From NCBI RefSeq assembly GCF_009466385.1, contig NZ_WIAQ01000008.1, positions 18,810 through 82,809 of the forward strand: 64,000 nucleotides of DNA, in the 5' to 3' direction. The translations under genes and the position numbers were made by a program. The stretch is from Peribacillus tepidiphilus. GTDB taxonomy: Bacteria; Bacillota; Bacilli; Bacillales; DSM-1321. Positions within the stretch are counted from its first letter, which is position 1. Every line of letters begins with the position of its first letter. The notes beneath the pieces were generated by a model. That model ran no database searches and had not been told where the DNA came from. It saw only the letters and a list, made by a program, of their open reading frames with translations. Positions 17,713-26,054 of this stretch are shown piece after piece.

Positions 17713-18888
17713 TTATACGTATTGCCCCACTTTTACATGTCCTTTAATTAGATTTCTAGCAATGATCATACGTTGGATTTCATCTGTACCATCGTAAATT
17801 CTCCATAATCTCGCTTCTCGGTACCAGCGTTCGATCGGCAATTCTCTCGTATAACCCATTCCTCCATGAATTTGGAGAACACGATCCACCACCCGATTAC
17901 CGATATTCGATCCATATAATTTAGCCATAGAGGCTAAGTGGCGATTATCTTCCCCTTGATCTAGCGTGAAGGCTGCATTTAGTACAAGCCATCTGGCTGC
18001 CTCAATTTCAACCGCCGAGTCAGCAATTTGCCATTGAATAGCTTGTCTTTCAGCAATCGGTTTGCCAAACGTGATCCGTTCTTTTGAATAATCAATCGCC
18101 ATTTGCAGCAATCTTTCAGCAGATCCGACTGCACGTGCACCAACAATCCACCTAGCAAACCCAATCCATTCAAGTCCAAGCTTATAGCCACCATGTACTT
18201 CGCCTAAAATGTTCTCTTCCGGCACACGAACATTGTCAAAAATTAATGCTGCTGGCCCCCACTCTCCCATTGTGTCTATATACTCGGATCTCCAGCCCAT
18301 GTCACGGTCAGCGATAAAGCACGTGACACCGTCTCGGCCTGTCGCCTTATGTTTTTCTTTATCTGTGATCGCAATGACCATGACAAAGTCCGCTTCGTTT
18401 CCGCCCGTAATAAACGTTTTTTCTCCGTTTAGCACCCATTCATTCCCGTCTTTCACTGCGGTCATTTTAATGTTTCTTGTGTCAGAGCCAGCGTCAGGTT
18501 CTGTCATGGCAAAACACGACTTCTTCTCTCCATTGATGGTAGGAATTAAGTATTTTTTCTTTTGTTCTTCATTTGCATAATAGAGAATATTATCTGCTGA
18601 TCCTCCAAAATGAAAAGGAACAAACGTTTTTGAAACCTCCATTAATACGATGGCCATCATCATTTGGCCTAAATCAGCACCTCCATACTCTTCAGGCGTG
18701 TTGATTCCCCAGAACCCAGCTTCCTTTGCTTTTAGTTGAAGTTCTTTTAGTTTGCCTGGTGGTAAACTTGGTCTGCCTTCTCTTTCATTTCTTAGTACTT
18801 CATTTTCAAGAGGCATGAGTTCTTTTTCTACAAACTTACGAATTGTTTTTTGTACCATTTTTTGTTCATCTGTTAGGCGTAAGTACAT
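17713..18888 (-). CDS. Acyl-CoA dehydrogenase family protein with Asp at the Glu position
   Basis: A 391-residue ACAD: Ala-Met-Thr-Glu-Pro-Asp-Ala-Gly-Ser flavin motif and C-terminal Arg-Ile-Tyr-Asp-Gly-Thr-Asp-Glu-Ile-Gln. Asp366 stands where short-chain dehydrogenases have their catalytic Glu. Several long- or branched-chain ACAD subfamilies have this change, and some place the base elsewhere. The ATG at 18888 is preferred over the GTG at 18897 because GGAG lies 8 bases before it. It is the first gene of its operon, 56 bases after the most symmetric TetR-type operator, so it probably performs the first oxidation in this branch. Confidence 0.88.
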   Translation of the reverse strand: MYLRLTDEQKMVQKTIRKFVEKELMPLENEVLRNEREGRPSLPPGKLKELQLKAKEAGFWGINTPEEYGGADLGQMMMAIVLMEVSKTFVPFHFGGSADNILYYANEEQKKKYLIPTINGEKKSCFAMTEPDAGSDTRNIKMTAVKDGNEWVLNGEKTFITGGNEADFVMVIAITDKEKHKATGRDGVTCFIADRDMGWRSEYIDTMGEWGPAALIFDNVRVPEENILGEVHGGYKLGLEWIGFARWIVGARAVGSAERLLQMAIDYSKERITFGKPIAERQAIQWQIADSAVEIEAARWLVLNAAFTLDQGEDNRHLASMAKLYGSNIGNRVVDRVLQIHGGMGYTRELPIERWYREARLWRIYDGTDEIQRMIIARNLIKGHVKVGQYV

Positions 18889-18940
18889 TTCATCCACTCC
18901 ATTCGGAAAGATCCTATTTTAAAACTAACTGACCCTGCCA

Positions 18941-18961
18941 ATTATACTAACCAGTTAGTAT
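18941..18961 (-). promoter_or_regulatory. Promoter with the most symmetric TetR-type operator (site 3)
   Basis: ATACTAACCAGTTAGTAT (18944-18961) has eight of nine positions paired between its arms. On the minus strand a TATAAT (18941-18946) touches its end as a likely -10 box, so occupancy would occlude the promoter of the dehydrogenase operon. Confidence 0.7.
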
Positions 18962-19102
18962 GTTATTTCTATTTTATTTTGACTTTTCAGAAAATACAAC
19001 CTTAATTTCTATTCATGTGACATTTTATATTTCTTAAAAAGGAATTTTCACTTTACAAATATATGTAGTTACCAGATTTTTTGCTAAAGCCTGCTAGCTG
19101 AT

Positions 19103-19894
19103 TTAAGTAATCAGCCAGCCACCATCAGCAAGTACGTCTGAACCAGTCATATAAGAAGCTTCATGTGAGGCCACAAATGCGATAATATTTGCAATTTCTT
19201 CTGGTCTGCCTACTCTTTTTAATGCCGTATTTTTTCTTATGGCTTCTTGAAATTTTTCATTTTTTAATCTCTGATCAGTCAATGGGGTTTCGATGAAGCC
19301 TGGAGAAACCGAGTTTACCCGGATGCCATGAGGTGCCAGCTCATAGGCAAGTGCTCTTGAGAAATTCATCACTCCTGCTTTTGCTGCGCTGTAATGGGGA
19401 ATGTGTGAGCCTGCTTTGTATCCAGATAGGGAAGCAACATTTACAATCGCACGATCTCTTTGGGTAACACCTAAATCCTGTTGACTTCCTTTCACCATGA
19501 TCTTTCCTAAATCTTTAGATACAAGAAATACACTTTTCAAATTGGTTTTTTGGACATCATCCCAATTTTGAGAGGATGTTTCTAAAATTTTGGATTGGCT
19601 TGATCCTCCTGCATTGTTAATTAAAACGTGCAAGTCTCCATAATGACTGTCAACATATTCAGCCAATTCAGCAACGTCTTCTTCATCTGTAACGTCACAA
19701 GTAAAAACTTCTGCTGCAGGTATTTTAGTCGTTTGATTAATTTTATTTGCTACATAATCAAGCTTTGCCTTCGTTCTGCCAACTAAAATCACTTTTGCAC
19801 CCTCATTAGCAAGTCGAATGGCTGTATATTCCCCAATACCGCTTCCTGCTCCTGTAATGACAGCTATTGTTTGCGAAAACCTGTTCAATTCCAT
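19103..19894 (-). CDS. Short-chain dehydrogenase/reductase
   Basis: A 263-residue SDR with Thr-Gly-Ala-Gly-Ser-Gly-Ile-Gly (14-21), Asn-Asn-Ala-Gly (93-96), Ser155/157, Tyr168 and Lys172. An insert of about ten residues before the Ser-Tyr-Lys site sets it apart from the other SDRs here. Arg40 after the second strand hints at NADPH. It is the last gene of the large operon starting at 28970. Substrate unknown; a hydroxy- or keto-acyl-CoA is likely from context. Confidence 0.85.
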   Translation of the reverse strand: MELNRFSQTIAVITGAGSGIGEYTAIRLANEGAKVILVGRTKAKLDYVANKINQTTKIPAAEVFTCDVTDEEDVAELAEYVDSHYGDLHVLINNAGGSSQSKILETSSQNWDDVQKTNLKSVFLVSKDLGKIMVKGSQQDLGVTQRDRAIVNVASLSGYKAGSHIPHYSAAKAGVMNFSRALAYELAPHGIRVNSVSPGFIETPLTDQRLKNEKFQEAIRKNTALKRVGRPEEIANIIAFVASHEASYMTGSDVLADGGWLIT

Positions 19895-19931
19895 GCCTCC
19901 TTTTACAAAAAATTAATGGATTTATCAATTA

Positions 19932-20912
19932 TCATGATTTTGGTTCTAATATAAGCTTTCCAACAGTTTTTCGGGATTGCAAGAGAGCGTGGACATGGGC
20001 AGCTTCTTCTAAAGGAAAAACATCTCCAATGGTTAATTTCAGCTTCCCTTCAGCTAAATACTGAAACAACTCTTGTAAACTCGTTTTTAATAACTCTGGC
20101 TTTCTCATGATTTGTGGAAGAAAAAAACCTATAACCGATTGATTTCTGGCCATCAGAGAAGAGGGATAGAATCGACTTTGCTCGCCGCTAGCTACACCGT
20201 AGATTACGAGTCTTCCAAAGGTAGCAAGACATTTTAAGGTTTTGATGAAAACATCTCCACCTGCCATTTCAAGTGCAACATCCACACCCTTTCCTCCAGT
20301 TGCTTCAAGCACTTGTTCCTCCCAATTTTCATTTGTGTAATTGATCAAAACATCTGCACCCATTTCGTGCGCTAGCTGTAGCTTTTCCTCTGTACTGGCA
20401 GTAGCAATTACTTTTCCGGCCCCAAAAAGCTTAGCTAGCTGTACAGCCAATGTACCTACACCTCCTGCTGCTGCATGAACTAATACGCTTTCACCTTCTT
20501 GCAGTCGCCCCATTGTTTTTAAAATATGATAAGCACTTAAGCCTTGTAATGGTAGTGCAGCGGCCTGATTAAAATCCAACTGTTCTGGAATTGGAATAAG
20601 AGACCGCTCATCAGCAATTGCGTATTCCGCATATCCTCCGGATTCAATTAACGTCACGACTCTTGTTCCTGGCTTTACTGACGTTACATACTCTCCTACT
20701 TCTACTACAATTCCGGCTACTTCAGCACCAGGAATGAATGGAAGAGTGGTTTTCACAACATATTGACCTTCTCTTCGTGCGGTATCCGCATAATTGACGG
20801 CAGCTGCATGAATTTCGATTAATACTTCTCTACCTTTCGGAACAGGTTTCTCAACTTCTACTTTCTGTAAAACTTCAGGTCCACCAAATTTTGTGAATTG
20901 TATCGCTTTCAT
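19932..20912 (-). CDS. Quinone-oxidoreductase-like MDR family reductase
   Basis: A 326-residue medium-chain reductase of the zeta-crystallin/QOR branch. The N-terminal GroES-like domain has Pro-Gly-Ala-Glu-Val-Ala-Gly, and the Rossmann loop Ala-Ala-Ala-Gly-Gly-Val-Gly-Thr lies near residues 145-155. No zinc-ligand cysteines are visible. Such enzymes use NADPH to reduce quinones or alpha,beta-unsaturated carbonyls, including enoyl thioesters. Fifteen bases separate it from the enoyl-CoA hydratase gene, so it is co-transcribed; a role as enoyl reductase or electron sink in the pathway is inference. Confidence 0.88.
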   Translation of the reverse strand: MKAIQFTKFGGPEVLQKVEVEKPVPKGREVLIEIHAAAVNYADTARREGQYVVKTTLPFIPGAEVAGIVVEVGEYVTSVKPGTRVVTLIESGGYAEYAIADERSLIPIPEQLDFNQAAALPLQGLSAYHILKTMGRLQEGESVLVHAAAGGVGTLAVQLAKLFGAGKVIATASTEEKLQLAHEMGADVLINYTNENWEEQVLEATGGKGVDVALEMAGGDVFIKTLKCLATFGRLVIYGVASGEQSRFYPSSLMARNQSVIGFFLPQIMRKPELLKTSLQELFQYLAEGKLKLTIGDVFPLEEAAHVHALLQSRKTVGKLILEPKS

Positions 20913-20927
20913 AACTTCCTCCTATTC

Positions 20928-21707
20928 TTATCTTCCTGTAAAAGATGGTTTTCTTTTTTCTTTAAAAGCTGAAACTCCTTCTACATGATCTTCTGTTGTG
21001 ACCATTAAAGTTTGAGTAATCGCTTCTTGTTCTAGAATTTCGTCAAGAGTAGCAGTAAAAGAATGATCAATCAGTTTTTTCATCATCCCATATGCTTTAC
21101 CAGGTCCACACGCTAGTTTAGAAGCAAACATTAACGCTTCCTCCTTTAAGTCTTCAGCAGGAACAAGCCGATTCACGACCCCTAACTGATACAAACGTTC
21201 AGCAGATACCGGTTCGCCAGTAAAGAAAAACTGTTTTGCCAAATGTGGACCTATGATTCGTGGAAGGAAATACGACCCTCCACCATCAGAGATTAATCCA
21301 ACCTGTGAAAAGCTCAGTGCGAATTTACTATCTTCTGCTGCAATAATTAAGTCGCATGCCAATGCCAAGTTAAAGCCTGCACCAGCAGCAAACCCATGAA
21401 CCGCCGCAATGATTGGCTTCTCTGTTTCTCTTATTTTCAAAATGCATTTATTCAATCTATTAATATGCTCATATACTTGCTGTGGATTAGCTTTCCCCAT
21501 ATTTTTCACGTCGCCGCCTGCACTAAATGAACGGCCAGCTCCAAACATAACAATTGCTCTAATTTCTGGATTCTTTTGAGCGTTTTCAAGTGCATCCACT
21601 AAACCGTTAATCATGTCAGCACTAAATGCATTTAAACTTTCTGGTCTGTTTAACGTTAATGTCATAACGCGATTCGATACATCTACTAATAAGTCTTGAT
21701 TACTCAT
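20928..21707 (-). CDS. Enoyl-CoA hydratase/isomerase, PaaG-like active site
   Basis: A 259-residue crotonase. Oxyanion-hole segments are Ser-Ala-Gly-Gly-Asp-Val near residue 62 and Ala-Ala-Gly-Ala-Gly-Phe near 110. Where enoyl-CoA hydratase has two catalytic Glu, this protein has a non-acidic residue at the first (Phe-Ser-Gln-Val-Gly-Leu-Ile) and Asp at the second (Ser-Asp-Gly-Gly-Gly-Ser). That is the pattern of PaaG-type isomerases, which use one Asp. Isomerisation of a double bond or ring-type chemistry is therefore as likely as simple hydration. It lies next to the kinase gene in the operon. Confidence 0.85.
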   Translation of the reverse strand: MSNQDLLVDVSNRVMTLTLNRPESLNAFSADMINGLVDALENAQKNPEIRAIVMFGAGRSFSAGGDVKNMGKANPQQVYEHINRLNKCILKIRETEKPIIAAVHGFAAGAGFNLALACDLIIAAEDSKFALSFSQVGLISDGGGSYFLPRIIGPHLAKQFFFTGEPVSAERLYQLGVVNRLVPAEDLKEEALMFASKLACGPGKAYGMMKKLIDHSFTATLDEILEQEAITQTLMVTTEDHVEGVSAFKEKRKPSFTGR

Positions 21708-21734
21708 GAAAAACTTCCCCCTTTTATTTACTGC

Positions 21735-22805
21735 TCAAACCTTCTCTAAAGCCACATTCGATCCATGGGTGATTAAGCTTTTGGCAAATTCATCAAACTT
21801 GGAGAACCGTTGATCGTTTGTTTGGCCTTTTTTATAGCGATAATAGATTTGTTGAACGATAACGGCTAGCTTGAAATAAGCAAACGATAAATAAAAATTC
21901 ATATTCGAAACGTCTCGTCCACTTTTCCTTGCATAAGCTTCAATGAATTGTTTACGTGTCATAAACCCATCGTATACTGTTACAGGAGCTTTACCCAATC
22001 CTTGTTTTAAAAGGTTTGGATCATCCTTTTCGATCCAATAGCCCATTGCCACACCTAGATCAGCGAGAGGATCGCCTACTGTAGCCATTTCCCAGTCAAA
22101 TAAACCAATCAATGTGGATAAATCTCTACTAAACATAGAATTATTCAATTTGTAATCATAATGAATAACGGCAGATTGATGATTTTTTGGGATATGCTTA
22201 ATTAGCCAGCTTGTAAGTGCCTCAACTTCTGTTATTTCACTCGTTTTTGCTCGCTCGTATCTTGAAATCCACCCATGAACTTGTCTTTCCATGAATCTCT
22301 CCGGTTTACTTATTTCCAATAAACCAGTCTTTTTGTAGTCAATGGAGTGAAGCTCTACGAGTTTATCAACCATTTCATTGGAGATCCGTTCACATAGTTC
22401 TTTTGTTACAGTAATATGTTCAGGGAAAGAGGTATCGAAGACCTCTCCATGCTTCCTTTCCATAATAAAAAACAGACTTCCAACGATGCTTTCATCTTCC
22501 GAAAAAAGGATTGGTTTAGGAGCTGCTGAATATAAAGGATGAATTTCAGATAGGATTCGATATTCTCTTTTCATATCATGAGCTCTCGGTGCTACTGGCC
22601 CTAGTGGTGGGCGCCTTAACACGGCTTCCCACTCACCTATTTTCAATAAATACGTTAAATTGGAGTTTCCTGCTGAAAATTGACGGATGGTCAACTCCTC
22701 CATTGGTAAGTCTTCAATCTGTTCATATAAAAACTTTTTTAATGCTGGAAGGTTTAATTCTTCTCCTTGTCGAACATGAATCGTTTCTCTGTCTACTTTT
22801 TCCAT
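21735..22805 (-). CDS. APH-fold acyl-CoA kinase, ACAD10/11 N-terminal-domain type
   Basis: A 356-residue phosphotransferase. The nucleotide lobe has Asn-Leu-Thr-Tyr-Leu-Leu and Ala-Val-Leu-Arg-Arg-Pro-Pro-Leu-Gly, followed by Ala-His-Asp-Met-Lys-Arg-Glu-Tyr. The catalytic loop is His215-Tyr-Asp217-Tyr-Lys-Leu-Asn-Asn, and the metal site is Phe-Asp237-Trp-Glu239. This text matches the kinase half of ACAD10/11 and LvaA-type proteins, which phosphorylate the 4-hydroxyl of 4-hydroxyacyl-CoA (established for those systems). The dehydrogenase half is encoded separately at 26055 in the same operon. An AAGGAGG site supports the start. Antibiotic resistance is unlikely in this context. Confidence 0.88.
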   Translation of the reverse strand: MEKVDRETIHVRQGEELNLPALKKFLYEQIEDLPMEELTIRQFSAGNSNLTYLLKIGEWEAVLRRPPLGPVAPRAHDMKREYRILSEIHPLYSAAPKPILFSEDESIVGSLFFIMERKHGEVFDTSFPEHITVTKELCERISNEMVDKLVELHSIDYKKTGLLEISKPERFMERQVHGWISRYERAKTSEITEVEALTSWLIKHIPKNHQSAVIHYDYKLNNSMFSRDLSTLIGLFDWEMATVGDPLADLGVAMGYWIEKDDPNLLKQGLGKAPVTVYDGFMTRKQFIEAYARKSGRDVSNMNFYLSFAYFKLAVIVQQIYYRYKKGQTNDQRFSKFDEFAKSLITHGSNVALEKV

Positions 22806-22827
22806 AAACTACCCTCCTTCCTCAATG

Positions 22828-23241
22828 TTAAGAACATTCAGACTTCATATGCCCTGCTAGCTGACTTTTTAATAATTCTGGAATCTGTTCACTTTTTTGT
22901 TCTTCATAATTGTAATAGACAACAATTGCACTTGCGCTTGCTATGATTTGTTTTGTTTGGGCACAAACGATTTCGTGTTCTAATTGAAAGCTTTTTGTAC
23001 CAATTTTAGAAACGCAGGTTTTGATGGAAAAAATTTGATTGAAGTAACCTTGATTGATAAAGTTGCAGGTTGTTGATGCTAAAATAAAGTTCCAATCTTT
23101 TGCTTTCATGTTAAACCCTAAAAATTGAAAAAATTTTATTCTTGCTTCTTCAAGGTAAACAAAGTAGCTTGTATTATTGATATGTCCTAATGCATCTGTT
23201 TCTGAAAATCGCCCCGTTATTTCAATTTCGTGCATGAACAC
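22828..23241 (-). CDS. 4HBT-type acyl-CoA thioesterase
   Basis: A 137-residue hot-dog thioesterase with the FcbC/YbgC-like opening Arg-Phe-Ser-Glu-Thr-Asp-Ala-Leu-Gly-His-Ile-Asn-Asn; the Asp of Thr-Asp is at the catalytic position. It hydrolyses acyl-CoA to free acid and CoA, probably as a safety valve that frees CoA from stalled intermediates. It lies between ligase 2 and the kinase gene. Confidence 0.85.
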   Translation of the reverse strand: MFMHEIEITGRFSETDALGHINNTSYFVYLEEARIKFFQFLGFNMKAKDWNFILASTTCNFINQGYFNQIFSIKTCVSKIGTKSFQLEHEIVCAQTKQIIASASAIVVYYNYEEQKSEQIPELLKSQLAGHMKSECS

Positions 23242-23286
23242 ACCTCCTTACGAGTTGATTTGATACAAAATACTTTTATTTTTTGG

Positions 23287-23386
23287 CTCTTTTCGCATAG
23301 ATTGTTGTTTTTGGGCTAAAAAGTTTGTCCGTTGATTTCCGCTCTAGGCAGTTGCTTTCCGCGGGGAGGGATCTCACTCCTCGGCG
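23287..23386 (+). repeat. Dispersed Bacillus-type intergenic repeat, shortened copy
   Basis: It shares the block CGTTGATTTCCGCTC...GGCA.TTGCTTTCCGCGGGGAGGGAT...CTCCTCGGCG with the longer copy at 41653-41828, and the upstream 40 bases also align. This copy stops at the CTCCTCGGCG block. It lies between the thioesterase and ligase 2 genes, inside an operon. From memory, close relatives of this sequence are scattered between genes in many Bacillaceae genomes. Confidence 0.7.
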
Positions 23387-23460
23387 AAAAAGAGAGGATC
23401 AGTAATAACAAAAATCTCCCGAACCTTTCTTTTATATCTTTTCTTTGGGTGTTATTAACG

Positions 23461-25080
23461 TTAATTGGGTTTTGACTCCAAGGCTTCTCGAAGTGCCCTC
23501 CGCAGAATTTTTCCAACACTTGTTTTTGGAAGCTGCTCACGGAATTCTACAATCCGAGGAGCTTTATAAGTTGCCATATTTCTTAAACAAAAGTCAATGA
23601 TTTCTTGTTCCGTTGCAGTTTTACCTGGTTTTAATACAACGACAGCTTTTACATTTTCACCTCTATAAGGATCAGGTACACCTATTACAACGGCCTCCTG
23701 TATACATGGATGTTCATATAATATTTCTTCGACCTCACGTGGATAAACGTTGTATCCGCTTGCAATGATCAAATCTTTCTTTCTATCGATAATCGAAACA
23801 TACCCATCCTCATCCACTTTAGCAATATCTCCTGTATACAACCAACCGTCTCGAAGTGTATGAGCAGTTTCCTCTGGCATATTCCAATACCCTTTCATGA
23901 TTTGAGGGCCTCTTATAATTAGTTCGCCTATTTCACCTGTCGGGACTTCTTCATTTCCCGTTCCCAAATCCACTATTTTATAATCAGTCGATGGCACACC
24001 AATACCGACCGTACCAGGCTTTCTTTCAGCAAATACTGGATTGCAATGGGTCGTTGGAGACGCCTCAGATAACCCGTATCCTTCTAATATTTTTGCACCT
24101 GTAATTCTTTCAAATTGATTTAATAATTCAACTGGCATTGGAGCACTGCCACTATTACAAATTTTAATACTATTGATTCCGTATTCCTCTGCCTCAGGAT
24201 GATTAGTAATGGCCACATACATCGTAGGAACACCTGGAAATATCGTAGGCTGTTCTGTTTTTATGGTATTTAACACTTCCATTAATTCAAATCGAGGAAG
24301 AAGAATCATTTCATTTGCCGTATAAAGGGTAAGATTCATACAAGAATTCATTCCAAAGACATGAAAAAATGGGATGACGGATAAATTACGCTCTTTTCCA
24401 ATTTCTATATGATCTTTAAAAAACTCATAGCATTGAATCACATTCGCAAAAATATTACGATGAGTTAACATGGCCCCTTTGGATCTACCTGTAGTACCAC
24501 CAGTATATTGAAGAACAGCCACATCATTTTCAGGCTGTATGCTTACTGGAAGTACTTGACCATTCCCCTCTGTTAAAAAATCTTCAAATGTACGATCAGG
24601 AGTAAAATTTTTACCAGAAGGCGGTAAACTTACAACAATGATTTTCTTTATATTTGTTTTAGGCTGTATTGCTTTTACTATTGGATATAGAGCCTCCAAT
24701 ACGATAATTGTTTCAGCACCAGAGTCATGTATTACATGCTTTAGCTCCCGTTCAACAGACATAGGATTCACTTGTGTAACAATAGCACCAGCTGTCAATA
24801 TTCCGTAAAAGGAAATGACGTATTGAGGACAGTTTGGGAGCATAATGGCCACTCGATCACCCTTCTGAATGCCATTTTTTTGTAGAGAAGAAGCAAAAGC
24901 TGTTACTGCGAATTGAAGCTCTTGATAGGTGATTTTCTTATTAAAAAATGAGATGGCGTTATTGGAAGGATATTTTGAAGCAATTTCATGTAGCATTTCA
25001 GGTAATGATTTTCTTGGTATAGTAATATCTGTGGCGATTGTTTCAGGGTAATGGGATATCCAGGCTTTTTTGGCATTCAT
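23461..25080 (-). CDS. Long-chain-type acyl-CoA ligase (set 2)
   Basis: A 539-residue ANL enzyme: Tyr-Thr-Gly-Gly-Thr-Thr-Gly-Arg-Ser-Lys-Gly phosphate loop, Glu-Gly-Tyr-Gly-Leu-Ser-Glu-Ala, Thr-Gly-Asp-Ile-Ala, Asp-Arg-Lys-Lys-Asp-Leu-Ile and C-terminal catalytic Lys in Thr-Ser-Val-Gly-Lys-Ile. This pattern is that of fatty-acid-CoA ligases (LcfA/FadD), and it is closer to them than ligase 1. It belongs to the large operon with the kinase and ACAD11-like genes and would supply their CoA thioester. Confidence 0.9.
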   Translation of the reverse strand: MNAKKAWISHYPETIATDITIPRKSLPEMLHEIASKYPSNNAISFFNKKITYQELQFAVTAFASSLQKNGIQKGDRVAIMLPNCPQYVISFYGILTAGAIVTQVNPMSVERELKHVIHDSGAETIIVLEALYPIVKAIQPKTNIKKIIVVSLPPSGKNFTPDRTFEDFLTEGNGQVLPVSIQPENDVAVLQYTGGTTGRSKGAMLTHRNIFANVIQCYEFFKDHIEIGKERNLSVIPFFHVFGMNSCMNLTLYTANEMILLPRFELMEVLNTIKTEQPTIFPGVPTMYVAITNHPEAEEYGINSIKICNSGSAPMPVELLNQFERITGAKILEGYGLSEASPTTHCNPVFAERKPGTVGIGVPSTDYKIVDLGTGNEEVPTGEIGELIIRGPQIMKGYWNMPEETAHTLRDGWLYTGDIAKVDEDGYVSIIDRKKDLIIASGYNVYPREVEEILYEHPCIQEAVVIGVPDPYRGENVKAVVVLKPGKTATEQEIIDFCLRNMATYKAPRIVEFREQLPKTSVGKILRRALREALESKPN

Positions 25081-25247
25081 TTCTTAATACCTCCCTAATA
25101 TTATTTAGGTATTACAATTTATATTTCATAGGAGAGTATATTAGCATCTAGCAGATTAATAGAACTGGATTATAGGTTTTACTTGATTTAACAAAGTGTA
25201 AACATAAGAGGATTTTTCCGTTTCAATGAAAACTAAGATTAAGAATA

Positions 25248-26000
25248 TTAAAAAATCACTCCTCCACCATCAACCGACAATGTTGCACCAGTAATAAATG
25301 AGGCTTCGTCTGATGCTAAAAATAAAACGGCATTTGCCACTTCTTCTGGATTCCCAATTCTGCCGAGTGCATTAGCACGTGAAATAATCGGCCATTTACG
25401 TTCGTTATTTTTCCATTGATCAATGATTTTTGTGTCAATAACACCAGGAGCAATGGCATTGACTCGAATATTGTATTTCCCGTATTCTAACGCAGCATTT
25501 TGCGTCAATAAGATGACTCCACCTTTAGCAGCATTATAGGCGGATAAATATTTTTGGCCTTTTAACCCCATGACGCTTGAAGTATTAATAATAACCCCAT
25601 TCCCAGACTTTTTAAGTTCTGGAACCGCATATTTTATCCCAAGAAAAACCCCTTTTAAGTTACTATCGATCACCTTATTCCACTCTTCTTCCAGCAGATC
25701 TACACTTCTCACTTCTGAGTTTCCAATTCCAGCATTGTTAAACAAAACATCCAAAGCGCCAAAAATTTCAACAGTAGAATGTATCAAATTTTGTACATCT
25801 TCTGAATTTGTTACATCTGTTTTAATAAAACATGCTTCACCACCTTTTTCTTTAATAAAAGAAACGGTTTCTTGCCCAGACACCGAATCTATATCAGCAA
25901 CAACTACTTTTGCTCCTTCTTGAGAAAAGCGTAGGGAAGTGGAACGACCAATTCCACCGCCTCCACCTGTAATGATGGCTACCTTTTTTTTTAACCTCAT
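25248..26000 (-). CDS. Short-chain dehydrogenase/reductase
   Basis: A 250-residue classical SDR with Thr-Gly-Gly-Gly-Gly-Gly-Ile-Gly (11-18), Asn-Asn-Ala-Gly, Ser142, Tyr155 and Lys159. Asp36-Ile-Asp after the second strand suggests NAD(H). It lies directly after the ACAD11-like gene (54-base gap). In the Lva levulinate route an SDR reduces a 4-keto acyl-CoA to the 4-hydroxy form before phosphorylation; this gene is the best-placed candidate for that step here. That role is inference from position. Confidence 0.87.
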   Translation of the reverse strand: MRLKKKVAIITGGGGGIGRSTSLRFSQEGAKVVVADIDSVSGQETVSFIKEKGGEACFIKTDVTNSEDVQNLIHSTVEIFGALDVLFNNAGIGNSEVRSVDLLEEEWNKVIDSNLKGVFLGIKYAVPELKKSGNGVIINTSSVMGLKGQKYLSAYNAAKGGVILLTQNAALEYGKYNIRVNAIAPGVIDTKIIDQWKNNERKWPIISRANALGRIGNPEEVANAVLFLASDEASFITGATLSVDGGGVIF

Positions 26001-26054
26001 TTTTGAACCCCCTTATTCAGTTAGAGGTAGATTCATGTTAATGCACGATCTTAT

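Noticed and set aside
21735..22805. Aminoglycoside resistance kinase
   Set aside because: The APH fold is shared, but the sequence follows the ACAD10/11 kinase text and the operon is acyl-CoA metabolism.
23316..23540. Minus-strand 74-codon frame
   Set aside because: It overlaps the end of ligase 2 in another frame and the shortened dispersed repeat.
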